A stretch of DNA of 64,000 nucleotides from Asterias amurensis (Eukaryota; Echinodermata; Asteroidea; Forcipulatida; Asteriidae): the NCBI RefSeq assembly GCF_032118995.1, contig NC_092661.1:1862501-1926500 (forward strand). The letters are read 5' to 3'. The notes under the pieces are model-generated. The model was not told the DNA's origin, ran no database searches, and saw only the letters and a list, made by a program, of their open reading frames with translations. Shown here piece by piece: positions 23,701 to 35,700 of this stretch. Every line of letters begins with the position of its first letter. Position 1 is the first letter of the stretch. A program made the translations under genes and the position numbers.

Positions 23701-26700
23701 TCATGACGAGAATCTAATTTGAACTAGAATCAAACTACGAGCATAAATCTAAATCAGAACTAGCATCCCATCTAGAACCAGAATCCAACTCAGAAATAGA
23801 ATATAACTCAAAACTATATTCTAATTTGAACTAGAATCAACTTTGGAGCTATAATCTAATTCAGAACTAGCATCTCATTTAGAAAGTAATCTAACCCAGA
23901 ACCAAATCAAAATCTAATTTGAACGAGAAAAGTTACGATTTTCTTCATTTTTTTAAAAACATTTTATTTCTTTACTGTTGTATTCGCAACTTTCTAAGCT
24001 TACGTCTCATTTTTTATTGTTGCACAAGTTCTTGTTTGTATTAGCGCCATGAGCTCTTAAATGTGTTTCCTTAATATGTTTTCATTACCCTTATTATTAT
24101 ACTATCATTATTATTTATGTAATACAACAGATAATTAGCATATGACTGCCCACCAAACTTATACGCTGGTTCAAGCTCAACTAGTCGAGCACTCATACGC
24201 TATTCAAGAGGTCACAGGTTTGAGTCCGGCATCTGCCAATTGTTTTTTCTTTGCCTAAACTATTCATTTTCTTTTTAGTAGAGTATTAGGAAGTGACTAT
24301 AATATTTAAAGGTCTGCCTTTAAATTGTGAGAAAAAAAAAAAAATAACATTTAGTTTAGAAAAAAAAAGATGGCTTTTCTTTGATTTATTGCAGCGAAGT
24401 CAAATAACCAAATTGTTGCAATTTGTTACGCTGTTGTAGATTTTTGTAATACGCTTTTGAAAATTCGTCCTAACTCGAGATAAGACTAGTCTTAACTCTT
24501 TGTAAAAAAAAACCCTGGAGGTGGATGATTCAAAAGAGGGCGCTATCAGAAGAAGTTTGTACACAGTTTGCCATATGGGGAGACAAAATCTCCTGCCACA
24601 CCCAGGTGTCTCAGGGAAATCTGACTGCCAGAGATTCTGCCCCCCATATGGGAAATTAACATTGGCTGGAGCAGGAGGAGTCAAAAGAGGGCGCTATCAG
24701 AAGAAGTTTGTACACAGCTCGCCAAATGGGGGGGGGGGGACCACAGAATATCCTACCAGACCAGTGTCTCAGGGAAATCTGACTGCCAGAGATTCTGCCC
24801 CATATGGGAAATTAACATTGGCTGGAGGAGGAGTCAAAAGAGGGCGCTATCAGAAGTTTGTACACAGCTCGCCAAATGGGGGGGGGGGGGGGGGGACCAC
24901 AGAATATCCTACCAGACCAGTGTCTCAGGGAAATCTGACTGCCAGAGATTCTGCCCCATATGGGAAATTAACATTGGCTGGAGGAGGAGTCAAAAGAGGG
25001 CGCTATCAGAAGTTTGTACACAGCTCGCCAAATAGGGGACATAATCTCCAAACACACAAGACCTTACCTTTCAAGTTCCCAGATCTTGGAGGCGTCTCTG
25101 TTGATATAGGCCTTGCAGGTTGTGATCATCTGGTTGGTGACCTTGACGAATAGTGAGGTCATCCTCTCTGATGTGTTGTAGTAACGGGAGATGCTGTGGA
25201 TCATCCGGATTGCGTTCATCAGACTGGGAACGTGTTCTACCATCACACACTGTAGAGAAAATTAGTTTCATTTAAAGGAACACGTTGCCTTGGATCGGTC
25301 GAGTTGGTCTTTGAAAAGCGTTTGAAACCGTTTTTAAAAAAATGCATATGGGTAGAAAGATGTTGTAAAAGTAGAATACAATGATCCACACAAACATGCC
25401 TCGAAATTGCGTGGTTTTCCTTTTACCTTGTCGACTAACACGTCGGCCATTTATCATGTTTTATGGGGGTCAAAATTTTTACTCCCATAAATGGCCGACC
25501 ATGTTAGTTCGCACAGTAGAAGGAAAACCACGCAATTTCGAGGCAAACTTGTGTGGATCATTGTATTCTACTTTTAAAACATCTTTCCAACCATATGCAT
25601 TTTATAAAATACGGTTACAAACACTTTTGTTTTGACCAACTCGTCCGATCCAAGGCAACGTGTTCCTTTAATAACAAATTTAATGAAAAAACAGGGACAC
25701 GGCCAACATAGGGCTAGATAGCTCAGTTGGTAGAGCGCCGGCACATTAATTCGGAGGTCGTTGGTTCGATCCCACTCTTGTCAATTCTTTGTTCAACCCC
25801 CAAAATTAATTTAATAATAATAAATAGAAGTGGCTTCTTATATAGCGGTCATATCCGTCACGCTCAAGGCGCTTTATTACACAGTATTTCCCTGCAAGGT
25901 ATGTGGGTCTACGTCCCATCCAAAGAGCGAGGGGGTGAAACAAAGAACAATTTGAGCAGGATAAGAACCAAGGACATCAGGTTTAGTGGGTCAGTGCTCT
26001 ACCAACTGAGCCGTCTATACCTATGTTGGCGATCTCTTTATTTTGTCAGTATCTATGATCGGGGCCCAATTTCATAGAGCTGCTTAAGCACAAAATTTTG
26101 CTTAAGCAAAAAAATCCTTGCTTAGTAAAATCAGATTACCGGCCAAGACTCCACTAAATTGTTATGCTAAGTAAACAACAGCTAAATACCGGTCACAAGC
26201 AATGTATATGGCATGAAATGTTGGCCAGTAACATGTGTAAAATAAGCGAGCTATTTTCGTGCTTAAGCAAATTTTTTGCTTAAGCAGCTCTATGAAATTG
26301 GCTCCAGGGGTTCCAGTCAGAAGCCGACACTTAGCTGTTGTATAGCCAAAGACCTCATCAAAATTTATGATATGAAGTAGCAGCCAGGGGCTCATTTTAA
26401 GACGATGCAACTTTTGATTTCAAAACCAAGTAATAAACCACAAAAGAAAACTGAGTGGGAAAAACTGCAATAATTTGGGTGGCAATATTATTTTATAAGA
26501 GATGTTAAATTTGCATCGGGGATAAAGAATATTAATTTTGGTTTTTACCCATACACCGATGTTTGTTAGCACTGTATACTCAGTACTTTCCCGAGTCCTG
26601 TGAAAAAAATATCACAGGCATGTTACTCGGGTGGGATTTGAACCCTTGACCCTTGCCATTCTAGAGCAGTGTCTTACCAACTAGACTACGGAGGTTGCCC

Positions 26701-29700
26701 GGCAACATGTGCCTTGCAGATGGCAAAGTGAACCAATAAGCAGGCAACCATACCAGAAAAATTGTTCATGCTATTTGTTTTTTTGAAGAGGGGATGGTTT
26801 GGGGCGAAATTCAAAATCACAACAAAATAAAACCGAAACCTGATATACTTACGGGATCACATTTGACTAGCGGCCCAAAGAATTTATCCAGAGTGTAAAG
26901 ATACTTGACATTATCTTTAGCCTCATTTGCTGCATCAGTAATGCGGATATCCTGAGGATGAACACAATTAAAAACAATCAAGTCAATCAAAATTTATGTA
27001 TTTCAACATGTTCAAGGATTTACTTCACTGCTTAATTATTTATTGATCAATCTTGTTTTAGTCTTCTGCTAATAGTTCCATTAATAATAATAATAATAAT
27101 AATAATACAATAATAATAACACAAGATATTTATAAAGAGCTCTAACTAACAGAGGATAGTACCACAGTGCTGTACACAAATAAAACAAAAAGCATAGAAT
27201 AAATAAAAGCAAGCAAATCAGTTGAACAAGTGGGTTTTGAGAGATTTCTTGAAGACTGCTAGTGAGCTGAGTGGCGGATGCTGTGAGGTAAATCATTCCA
27301 GAGTTTGGGGGCAGCAGCGTGGAAGCTTTTTTCCCCAGTAGTGGTGCGTCTTTTGGGGATGGCAAGTAGTCTGGTGTCAGTAGATGACCGAAAGGAAAAC
27401 AATTGCAGTTACGTTTAGACCCTAGCAGAGCCTTTGAGAAAGAGTCTACTAGGGTCGATATGTCAGGCCATGAAATATATTTAAATTTTATTCCAAGATC
27501 CTAATGGTTGTTAAACAGTTTGCAACACATCTAATTCTATTCACTCAAATAAGAAAATGAAACAAAACAATGCACGCTGTGTCACATGCAATAGTGGTCT
27601 AACAGGTCAAACCATTTTTTTATTATTTTTTTTTCATTTTTGTTAAAGCAAGTATGCCACAAACAAGGCTAAAAGCCGCTCATGCTAATGGGCGACAAGA
27701 AGTAAAATATAGAAGATGAAAATAACTTAGGGGAGCTGAAGGTAGGAATTGATATTCCTTGTGAAACACTCTAGCCTATAGGACAGAGGATACTCAAGAA
27801 TATTCAATGCAAAACTGAACTCACTAGTTCTTTCCACTGCTTCAAGACCTTGGACTTAGCAGCATGTAGGACCCCAACCACAGCCTTGCATCTTGGGCTC
27901 TTAATCTGCTCCAGGAGACTGTTGAACTTGGCCATGCGTTTCTTCCAGTGGTCCAGCTCAGCCGACGGACCGATGTCGTCCGCCTCTTTGCGCATCTGCT
28001 CGCTCTTGGCAAGGACCTGCTCGATCTGCTTGGCCCACTGGAGGATCAACTCTTCTAGTTTCTCTACTGTGTCCGGAGCGGCAGCTGTGGGGTAAGAATA
28101 ATAAGAGATGTCAATCAACTGCTTTTTGGGCGCTATCAACCACAAATTACCACCACTCGAGAACTGCTATAACATGAGCAAAATCCCGGAATACGGTCTC
28201 TGGTGAGTGCGCGCTCTCTTGTGGCAATAGATCAAAGGAAGATACTAATTAAAGGAGAGCCTTGAACCAAGACTACACAATAATAATATTCGTCACTCAG
28301 TGACACTAAAGGCACATTAACATAAAGTACTTCCTGCAAGGTACGTGGGACTAAGTTTGAAATATGAGATCTACTCCTCAAATTTTTGACTCCCATAAAT
28401 GGCCGAATGTGCTAGTTCGTAAAGTAAAAGGAAAACCACGCAATTTCGAGGCTAATATTTGCGGATCATTATATTCTATTTTTAAATTATCTATCTAACC
28501 GTTTGCATTTTATAACAAACGGTCTCAAACGCTTTTCAACGACCAACTCGTCCGATCCAAGGCAACGTGTTCCTTTAACCGCTAGGTCACAACACCTCTC
28601 CTTACCAGCTTGCTGGAAGTCGCTGGCAGTCTTGAGTGAATCCAACATGGACTCTAGATGGTCATGCTCGCAGAGCTGGACTTTACCCTCCATGTTGCCC
28701 TTAGCGATGGACAGACTATTGATGAAGCGGTCAAGCTGGTCCAGGAAGTCCGACACTTGACCGTTGTCTTTGATTTCTCCCCAGCTCTGCATGCAAGAAA
28801 AAAAATGACAAAGTCAAAACCAAATTCAACAATTAACTTTTTTATAGAGGAAAAAACCTGTTAAGACAGCTTTGTGGACTAGCCAAGATCTGGAATAGAC
28901 AAAATCTTGGCTATACACTTTGCTTCAAAGGGCATATCAAAGGGCAAAGGCAATGACCAGGGGCATTGAGGCAACTGCCTCTGAAATGCTAATACAATTT
29001 CCTCATAGAAAAATACCTTTGTAAAACGAAGCACACAAGCCTGCAAGTTCATTGGGGATGGAATCTAGGAAAGGGTAAGAAGAATGGATTGAGCAAGGAT
29101 CTGACAACATAGGCCTTTTTCGTAACCATGGAATCGGCTTTGGATTCGGCTTCAGACTCCGTCCTCTCGTCTCAAGCACTGAGCACGTATGCAAAGCACA
29201 CGCAATTGTCAAAACAGCCGCGAACCAAGCTAGCTTGAGCTGAAGCTGGAGCTGTAGATTTGAAAAGGGCCACAGATGAGAGAATCTGTATACTCCCAAG
29301 GGAGCTGAGATGGTTTAAGGAATGAATTAAGTACAAGTGACCAGGAGTAATAATGTTGGAAGTGCATTGAGACGCCCTTCGGGTGTGAAAAGCGCTAAAT
29401 AAATACTGGTTATTATTATTACTATCTGGTTACTATTATTATTATCTGTACCGCACCTCTTGGCCCTTGAGTGCTGGCACCATGACCTTCTTCAACAGCG
29501 TCTGCAGCCCGTCCAGTATCTTCCCATTTGAAGCATCCATCATGCCGTAGTTGATCTCCTGGGCAATGTTCTGGTTGGTGATCGGCTTGGACGTGGGGCG
29601 GACGAAGAAGTAGCACATGCCGTTCAGACCCTCCGAGGCGCCTGTGGTCAGGAAGAGGCGTTTCTGAAGAGGCGGGTGGGTGGTCACGCTTGAGGTATCT

Positions 29701-32700
29701 ATCGGTTAGGAGATAAGAAATGTTATTTTTGGTTTTATCCTTACATCGATGGTACCGCAACAAGAAATGTTAAGAAATGATAAGAAATGTTAAGCTAAGT
29801 GATGAGACTTTCTTTCACAGGGTGTAGTTGGCAGCAGACAGGTGCAGAGTATACAACCCTAGAGCTGTATATTGAGAAAATAGTGACAACTTGCTATTAG
29901 AAGCTGCGTATCAAACTTAATTGCTAAGCAAAGTGTCACAGTACAAATTACAATGGCGATATTAATAACTCATCTTAAATGAATCTTAGTATTCTATGAA
30001 ATTGAGCTGTGGTCCACATATATCATGCTTTGAAGGCAGTGGACACTATTGGTAATTTCTCAAAATAATTATTAGTATAAAACTTTTCTTGGTAACAAGT
30101 AATGGGGAGCTGATGATAGGATAAAACATTGTGAGACACGGCTCCCTCTGAAGTGATGTAGTTTTCGAGAAAGAAGTAATTTTCCACGAATTTGATTCCG
30201 GGACCTCAGATTTAGAAGTTGAGGTCTCGAAATCAAGCATCTGAAAGAACACAACTTCGTGTGACCATGGTGAGACAAGGGTATTTTTTTTCCTTTCATT
30301 AATATCTCGGAACCTCGACAACCGATTGAGCTCAAACTTTCACAGGTTTGTTATGTTATGCATATGTTGATATACACCAACTGTGAAGACTAGTCTTTGA
30401 CAATTACCAATGGTGTCTTTAAGAGCGAGTCGTTTGTGGATAAATTACCAAATCCATCCTAGTCAACCAAACCAATGCTATACGGATTATAGATGATTAT
30501 CGCTGATCTCATGTACTTACCTGTTCTAGAGAACAGCGTATCTCTGGTTGGTGCTTCCTGATAATAGAACATCAGCTTACGAGAACCATTGTTTGCAAAG
30601 AAATCCTCAATCAAGTCAAACTAAACGAAATAGACATTGAATAAAAGCATCACAATCACATACCAATTCTTATCTTTTATTTAAGTGAGTGTCAAAATGT
30701 TAGAAATCCGGAGCTCTTAAAACAACTACACCTTCACAGGCCTGATACTTCACGAAGGCAATGAAGGCGATTGCCTCCGTGCCCCCTGGTCATTGCCTTG
30801 GTGCCCTTGAAATACTCCAGTACAAATTTGCAATTTTGTCATAGGGTGCCCTTTACCATGTTTATAAAGAAGAAAATGCCTTGGTGCCCTTGCCCTTTCA
30901 AAAACGAAGCATACAGCCCTGCCTTCATCAACTGTTTTTTTTTTTTTTTTAAGGGGGTGTCAAGAAAAGAAATAAAGGCAGCTTAAATGCAAGGTGACCT
31001 ACATGTATGAGGTAAATCCAATAAACTGAATACTGAACATGCTGAAAATCACTCCAAACATAGGAAATTAGAGTCAGGGTTTCCTTCTAGTCCTGTTGCA
31101 CAATATTGTGGGCCATGTTTGTTCTCAAAGTAAAAGGAAAACCACACAATTTTGAGGAATTTTTGCGTGGATCATTATTTTTATATTTGTATTGAAATAT
31201 ATTTCCAGCCATATTTATTTCATAACATTAACACTTTAAAAGCACCCAATTTCAAAGGCAACATGTCCCTTCAAATTGGCCGCTTGTCTGCAGAAAATGA
31301 CAAGAACACTCTTGTTTATTTAGTTTTACTAACCTTATCATCTCCAAGAATGAAGTCCTCAACTTGAGCAATCTCAATGCCAATGGATTCTGCTAGCTGC
31401 AATTGTATTAATTAATGAAAGTTAATCAGTCGAAAGAAGCAATTTCACAAAGCAAAGATCACAAAACCCCCAGTCGTGACACTTGTGTTCCTAAGCACGA
31501 CACTTTTGTGTCCTTAAGCACGACACTTTTCATTACTTCGTTCTTCGAATGGATTGGACGTAAAGCCTTTGGTCCCATGTGTTATATAACACATGTAAAA
31601 TAACCCAAGGTGCATTTTATTAAAAAGAGAAGGGGTTCGCCCCAGTGTTCCTGGCTGTGGGTGCAGACAAAAACAAACAAGTTTTCATTTCCACCAGTCA
31701 TGCCAGTAGGCAGTATGGTGAGAGTTATACAAAGTTGATTTTAAAGCACTTCTCTCCAGAACATTTAAAAAACTTGTCTTTGTTCAACCCCAAACTATTT
31801 AAATGACTTGACCTACCTTTCCGAAGACAAACTGATGCCTTGCATCCATCTGAAGTGAAACACATGAAAATAAAACAGTTAGAAAAATCCTCTTATGTGT
31901 ATGCCACAAAGAGTATTTAAAGGAACACGTTGCCTTGGATCGGACGAGTTGGTCTATAAAAAGCGTCTGTAACCGTTTTTTATGAAATGCATAATGGTTG
32001 GAAAGATGTTTTAAAAGTAGAATACAATGATCCACACAATTTTGCCTCGAAATTGCGTGGTTTTCCTTTTACTGTGCGAACTAACACGGTCGGCCATTTA
32101 TGGGAGTCAAAAATTTGACTCCCATAAATGGCCGACCGTGTTAGTCGACGAGGTAAAAGGAAAACCGTGCAATTTCGAGGAATGTTTGTGTGGATCATTG
32201 TATTCTACTTTTACAACATCTTTCTACCCACATGCATTTTATAACAAACGGTTACGAACGCTTTTTATAGACCAACTCGACCGATCCAAGGCAACGTGTT
32301 CCTTTAACATCCACATCTATACTTGTCAAAGCCTTTTCAGCATCTAGACATGGTGAGATGACAATGAAGACAACAGTTCAGTTTTAGAAGTGGGAGGAAA
32401 ACCCCATAGAATTGCTCCAGGGAAAACCCACAAAGTAAAGTAGGGACTGAAAAACCCAATCCACATAGTGCCCCCGGGTCCCCAGAGGTGGAAGGCGAGG
32501 CAAGACACCACTGCGCCAACCAGGACCCAATTTCAAAGAGCTGCTAAGCACGAAAATTTGCTTAGCATGAAATTTCTTCCTTGATAAAAACAGGATTACC
32601 AACCAAATTTCAATTTGTTGCAAATTGCTTGTTACTGGTATTCAGGTATTGTTTGCCTACCCTGAAAATCACATTGGAAATTTGGTTGGTGATCCTGTTT

Positions 32701-35700
32701 TTATCAAGGCAAAAATGTCATGCTAAGCAGCTTTGTGTGCTTAGCAGCTATATGAAATTGGGCCCCGACTTCCTTAACATTAGCATTCATAAAATGAATT
32801 AATTTGCATTTATTTCCAACCCTTCACATCCAGGGCTACTGACTAAATCCAAGCCCTGAATCACGGACAACAATCACTCACCCCTGTACGTCTCTCATCA
32901 CGATTTGCCTTTGCTTGCTTTGCCATTTCCTTCATGGCTTCAGTAGACATCACCACGTTCTTTTTGGCCACGGACTGTGGGAGAAAATAAAACCAGATAT
33001 ATGAGCAATCAAGTCAGCTTAGATTGGCAACTACCAATGCCCTATATTTACTACCTGTGCCCACAACATAAATCTGATCTCTTGAACTTCCATTGCCCTT
33101 GTTCTACATCAAAGACACTGGACACCTTGGTAATAGACTGTTCCATAAAGCTCCGCCCGCGGCGCACGTGTGAGCAAGAACACGTGTGCCTCTCCAATGC
33201 CATTCTGCACAACTCTGGCGAGAGCGCCAAGCATACGCGCACACATGTCGAACCTTATTTTGGTTGCGATAGGGGTTGTGATTGGACAATACGTAATGGA
33301 GCGGGGCTTAATGGATCGGTCTATTGTCACAAACCAGTCTTTTCACTTGGTGTATCTCAACATACATGACATATGCATAGCTGTGAAAATTTGAACTCAA
33401 TTGGTCGTCGAAGTTGCGAGAGATTAAGGGGGAAAAAAACCTTGTTGCACAAGAAAACGATGATACTTCAGAGAGAGTTGTTTCTCACAATGTTTTATAC
33501 TACCAGCTCTCCATTGCTCGTTACCAAGTAAGTTTTATGCTCACAATTATTTTGAGTAATTACCAACATTGTCCAGTGCTTTTAAACCGGTGCTAAAACA
33601 GTGCAGCTTCATGTACCAACATGACCAAGCACAGGGTATTATGATAACCGGATTTTGTTTCCAACAAACTATTTGTTTTGACCATCCATACAGAGCAACC
33701 TTCAAACAGAAGCTTTTGAAAGATGAAATAGGATCAGAAGTTAATCTTTTAGATTATTTTTTGAAGAGGGGCGACGGATTATTGCTGATAATGTCTTTTA
33801 AACTGTTTTATATATTGAGATTGTGAAGCCTCCCACTTCGATGGACCAAAGGATCACTTTTATGTTTCCATCATGTGTTCAAATTTGAAAGCTTGATCAA
33901 AATTTCTTTTACTCAAAAATATTATTTCATGCCCTTGAATTACTACTCATCAGTGACCTCCAGGCACGAACAAGAATTTATGAAATTCTAGACACTAAAA
34001 TAATTACTTAAAATATAGCCACTGCAATCATGGAAGCTGTTAAATGCCAGCAACAATGTTCTACATAAAATGAATGGTTAACGAACATTCCAACTACATC
34101 TACATGTACTATTTAACTAAACAAACAAACCATCTACTTTATACCCCAATTTGCACGTACACGTATGTTAGCTTTAAAACACACCTTCGAGTGCTCATAA
34201 AATATTTTAAAAACATTTTTTTTAGCCAATGGAAACACTGCATGGTACACATAATGTCTACAATGCAACAGCTACAGTTTGTCTACCACTAGACTTGGCT
34301 CAAGACGTTTCTACATGTTAATATTTCAGATACTGATCGCAATCTTACCACCGGACCGTCGCACTCAAATTGTCCCAAACACTGATTGCGATCTTATCAA
34401 AAGCCTGCCCCAGTCATCACATAATCCCACAATAGAGAGCACATTTCCCAAATTACGTGAACATTTATACAACTTGATGTAATGACCTCTTCATGTATTT
34501 GAGGAAATTTTGCGCTGCCGTGTAGTGCAACTAAAAAAAATGTAGGAACGCCTTGACCAAGACTACATGTGCACATACGTACATTAATCTACATGAATGA
34601 GAATTAACTATCTACCACTCTACCAGAACTTTGATTTTTTTTTTTTTAGCATATTTTAAAACTAAAGAAGTTACTACCAGAAGTACAGAATGGATCTAAA
34701 CAATATGGTTACTGAATGCAAATTTGTTTACAGACGTAAACAAAAGGTGTTGTTCCTTTGGGTGATGCAGCTCTACTATGGAAAGAAGGTTAATTAGCTG
34801 TAAAAAAAAGGTGTGTTAATTAATGAAGCAAGATTGCAGAGCCTGCCAACCAAAATGTATCCATGTATTAGACGATGTAACAATGTAACAGCGTTTAGCC
34901 TGCCCTTTCAAGAACCTGAGGTACCCCCCCACCCTACCACTTATTGCCCTGGGGAAAAAAATAAGACTATTTGTAGGAGTACAAGAGATGACAACATGTG
35001 TAGGATGTAGGCTTAATAGAACTTTCATGCTTTCAATCATACAAATTGGCTGATTTTTTTCATGGGCAATAAACAAAATCTGAGGGTGTGTTCCCTGGGT
35101 CGCCCCGGGTCTTCCCCAGGTGGGTTCGAATAGCTTTGACGTCATTCCAGGGGCTCACCCAGGTCAGCCCTCAGTGCCCTGCTTGTGGGGTGGGTCACTT
35201 GGGAGCTGGCCCCAGGTGCATGACGTCACTACAAGAGCGGTGAGTGATCGTTCGTTCAGCTCTTGTCAGGGGCTCACCCGAATGAGCACCGCTAATCGAA
35301 CGCTAATCGAACGCACCCTGACTAGAGTACAGACACAACTGGTATTTTCAGCAGTGACCGACCATGGACCGACATAACCTGCCCATTTTTTTGCCAGTAT
35401 CAATCATCACCACAGGCCTGGAAGGGGCAAGCTTGGCAGGTTTCATTTTGCAAAGGGCACTTCAATTGGAAAATCTTTAAGTCAATGGTAAACTTTTGAA
35501 GGGGCACAAAGGCCAAGACCAGGGGCAATGCAGGCCACGGCCTTCATGTCTCACAAGAAAACAATAAATCCTATTGCTTTTAAAGTCGTCTTACAATGTA
35601 GCATTGTTTGGTCATGTGACATGTTCTCTCCAGCAACAAATTCTTGCAAATCTCCCCTCCCAAAAAAAAAATAATAATAACAAAAAATAAAAATACCAGA

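Noticed and set aside
24521-25153. A 210-codon frame with repeated peptides
   Set aside because: It runs through a tandem DNA repeat and into antisense dynein exon 13; the repetition comes from the DNA.
32027-32347. Plus-strand frame with peptides repeated at 48468, 25381 and 21588
   Set aside because: It is the translated arm of family B palindromic elements.
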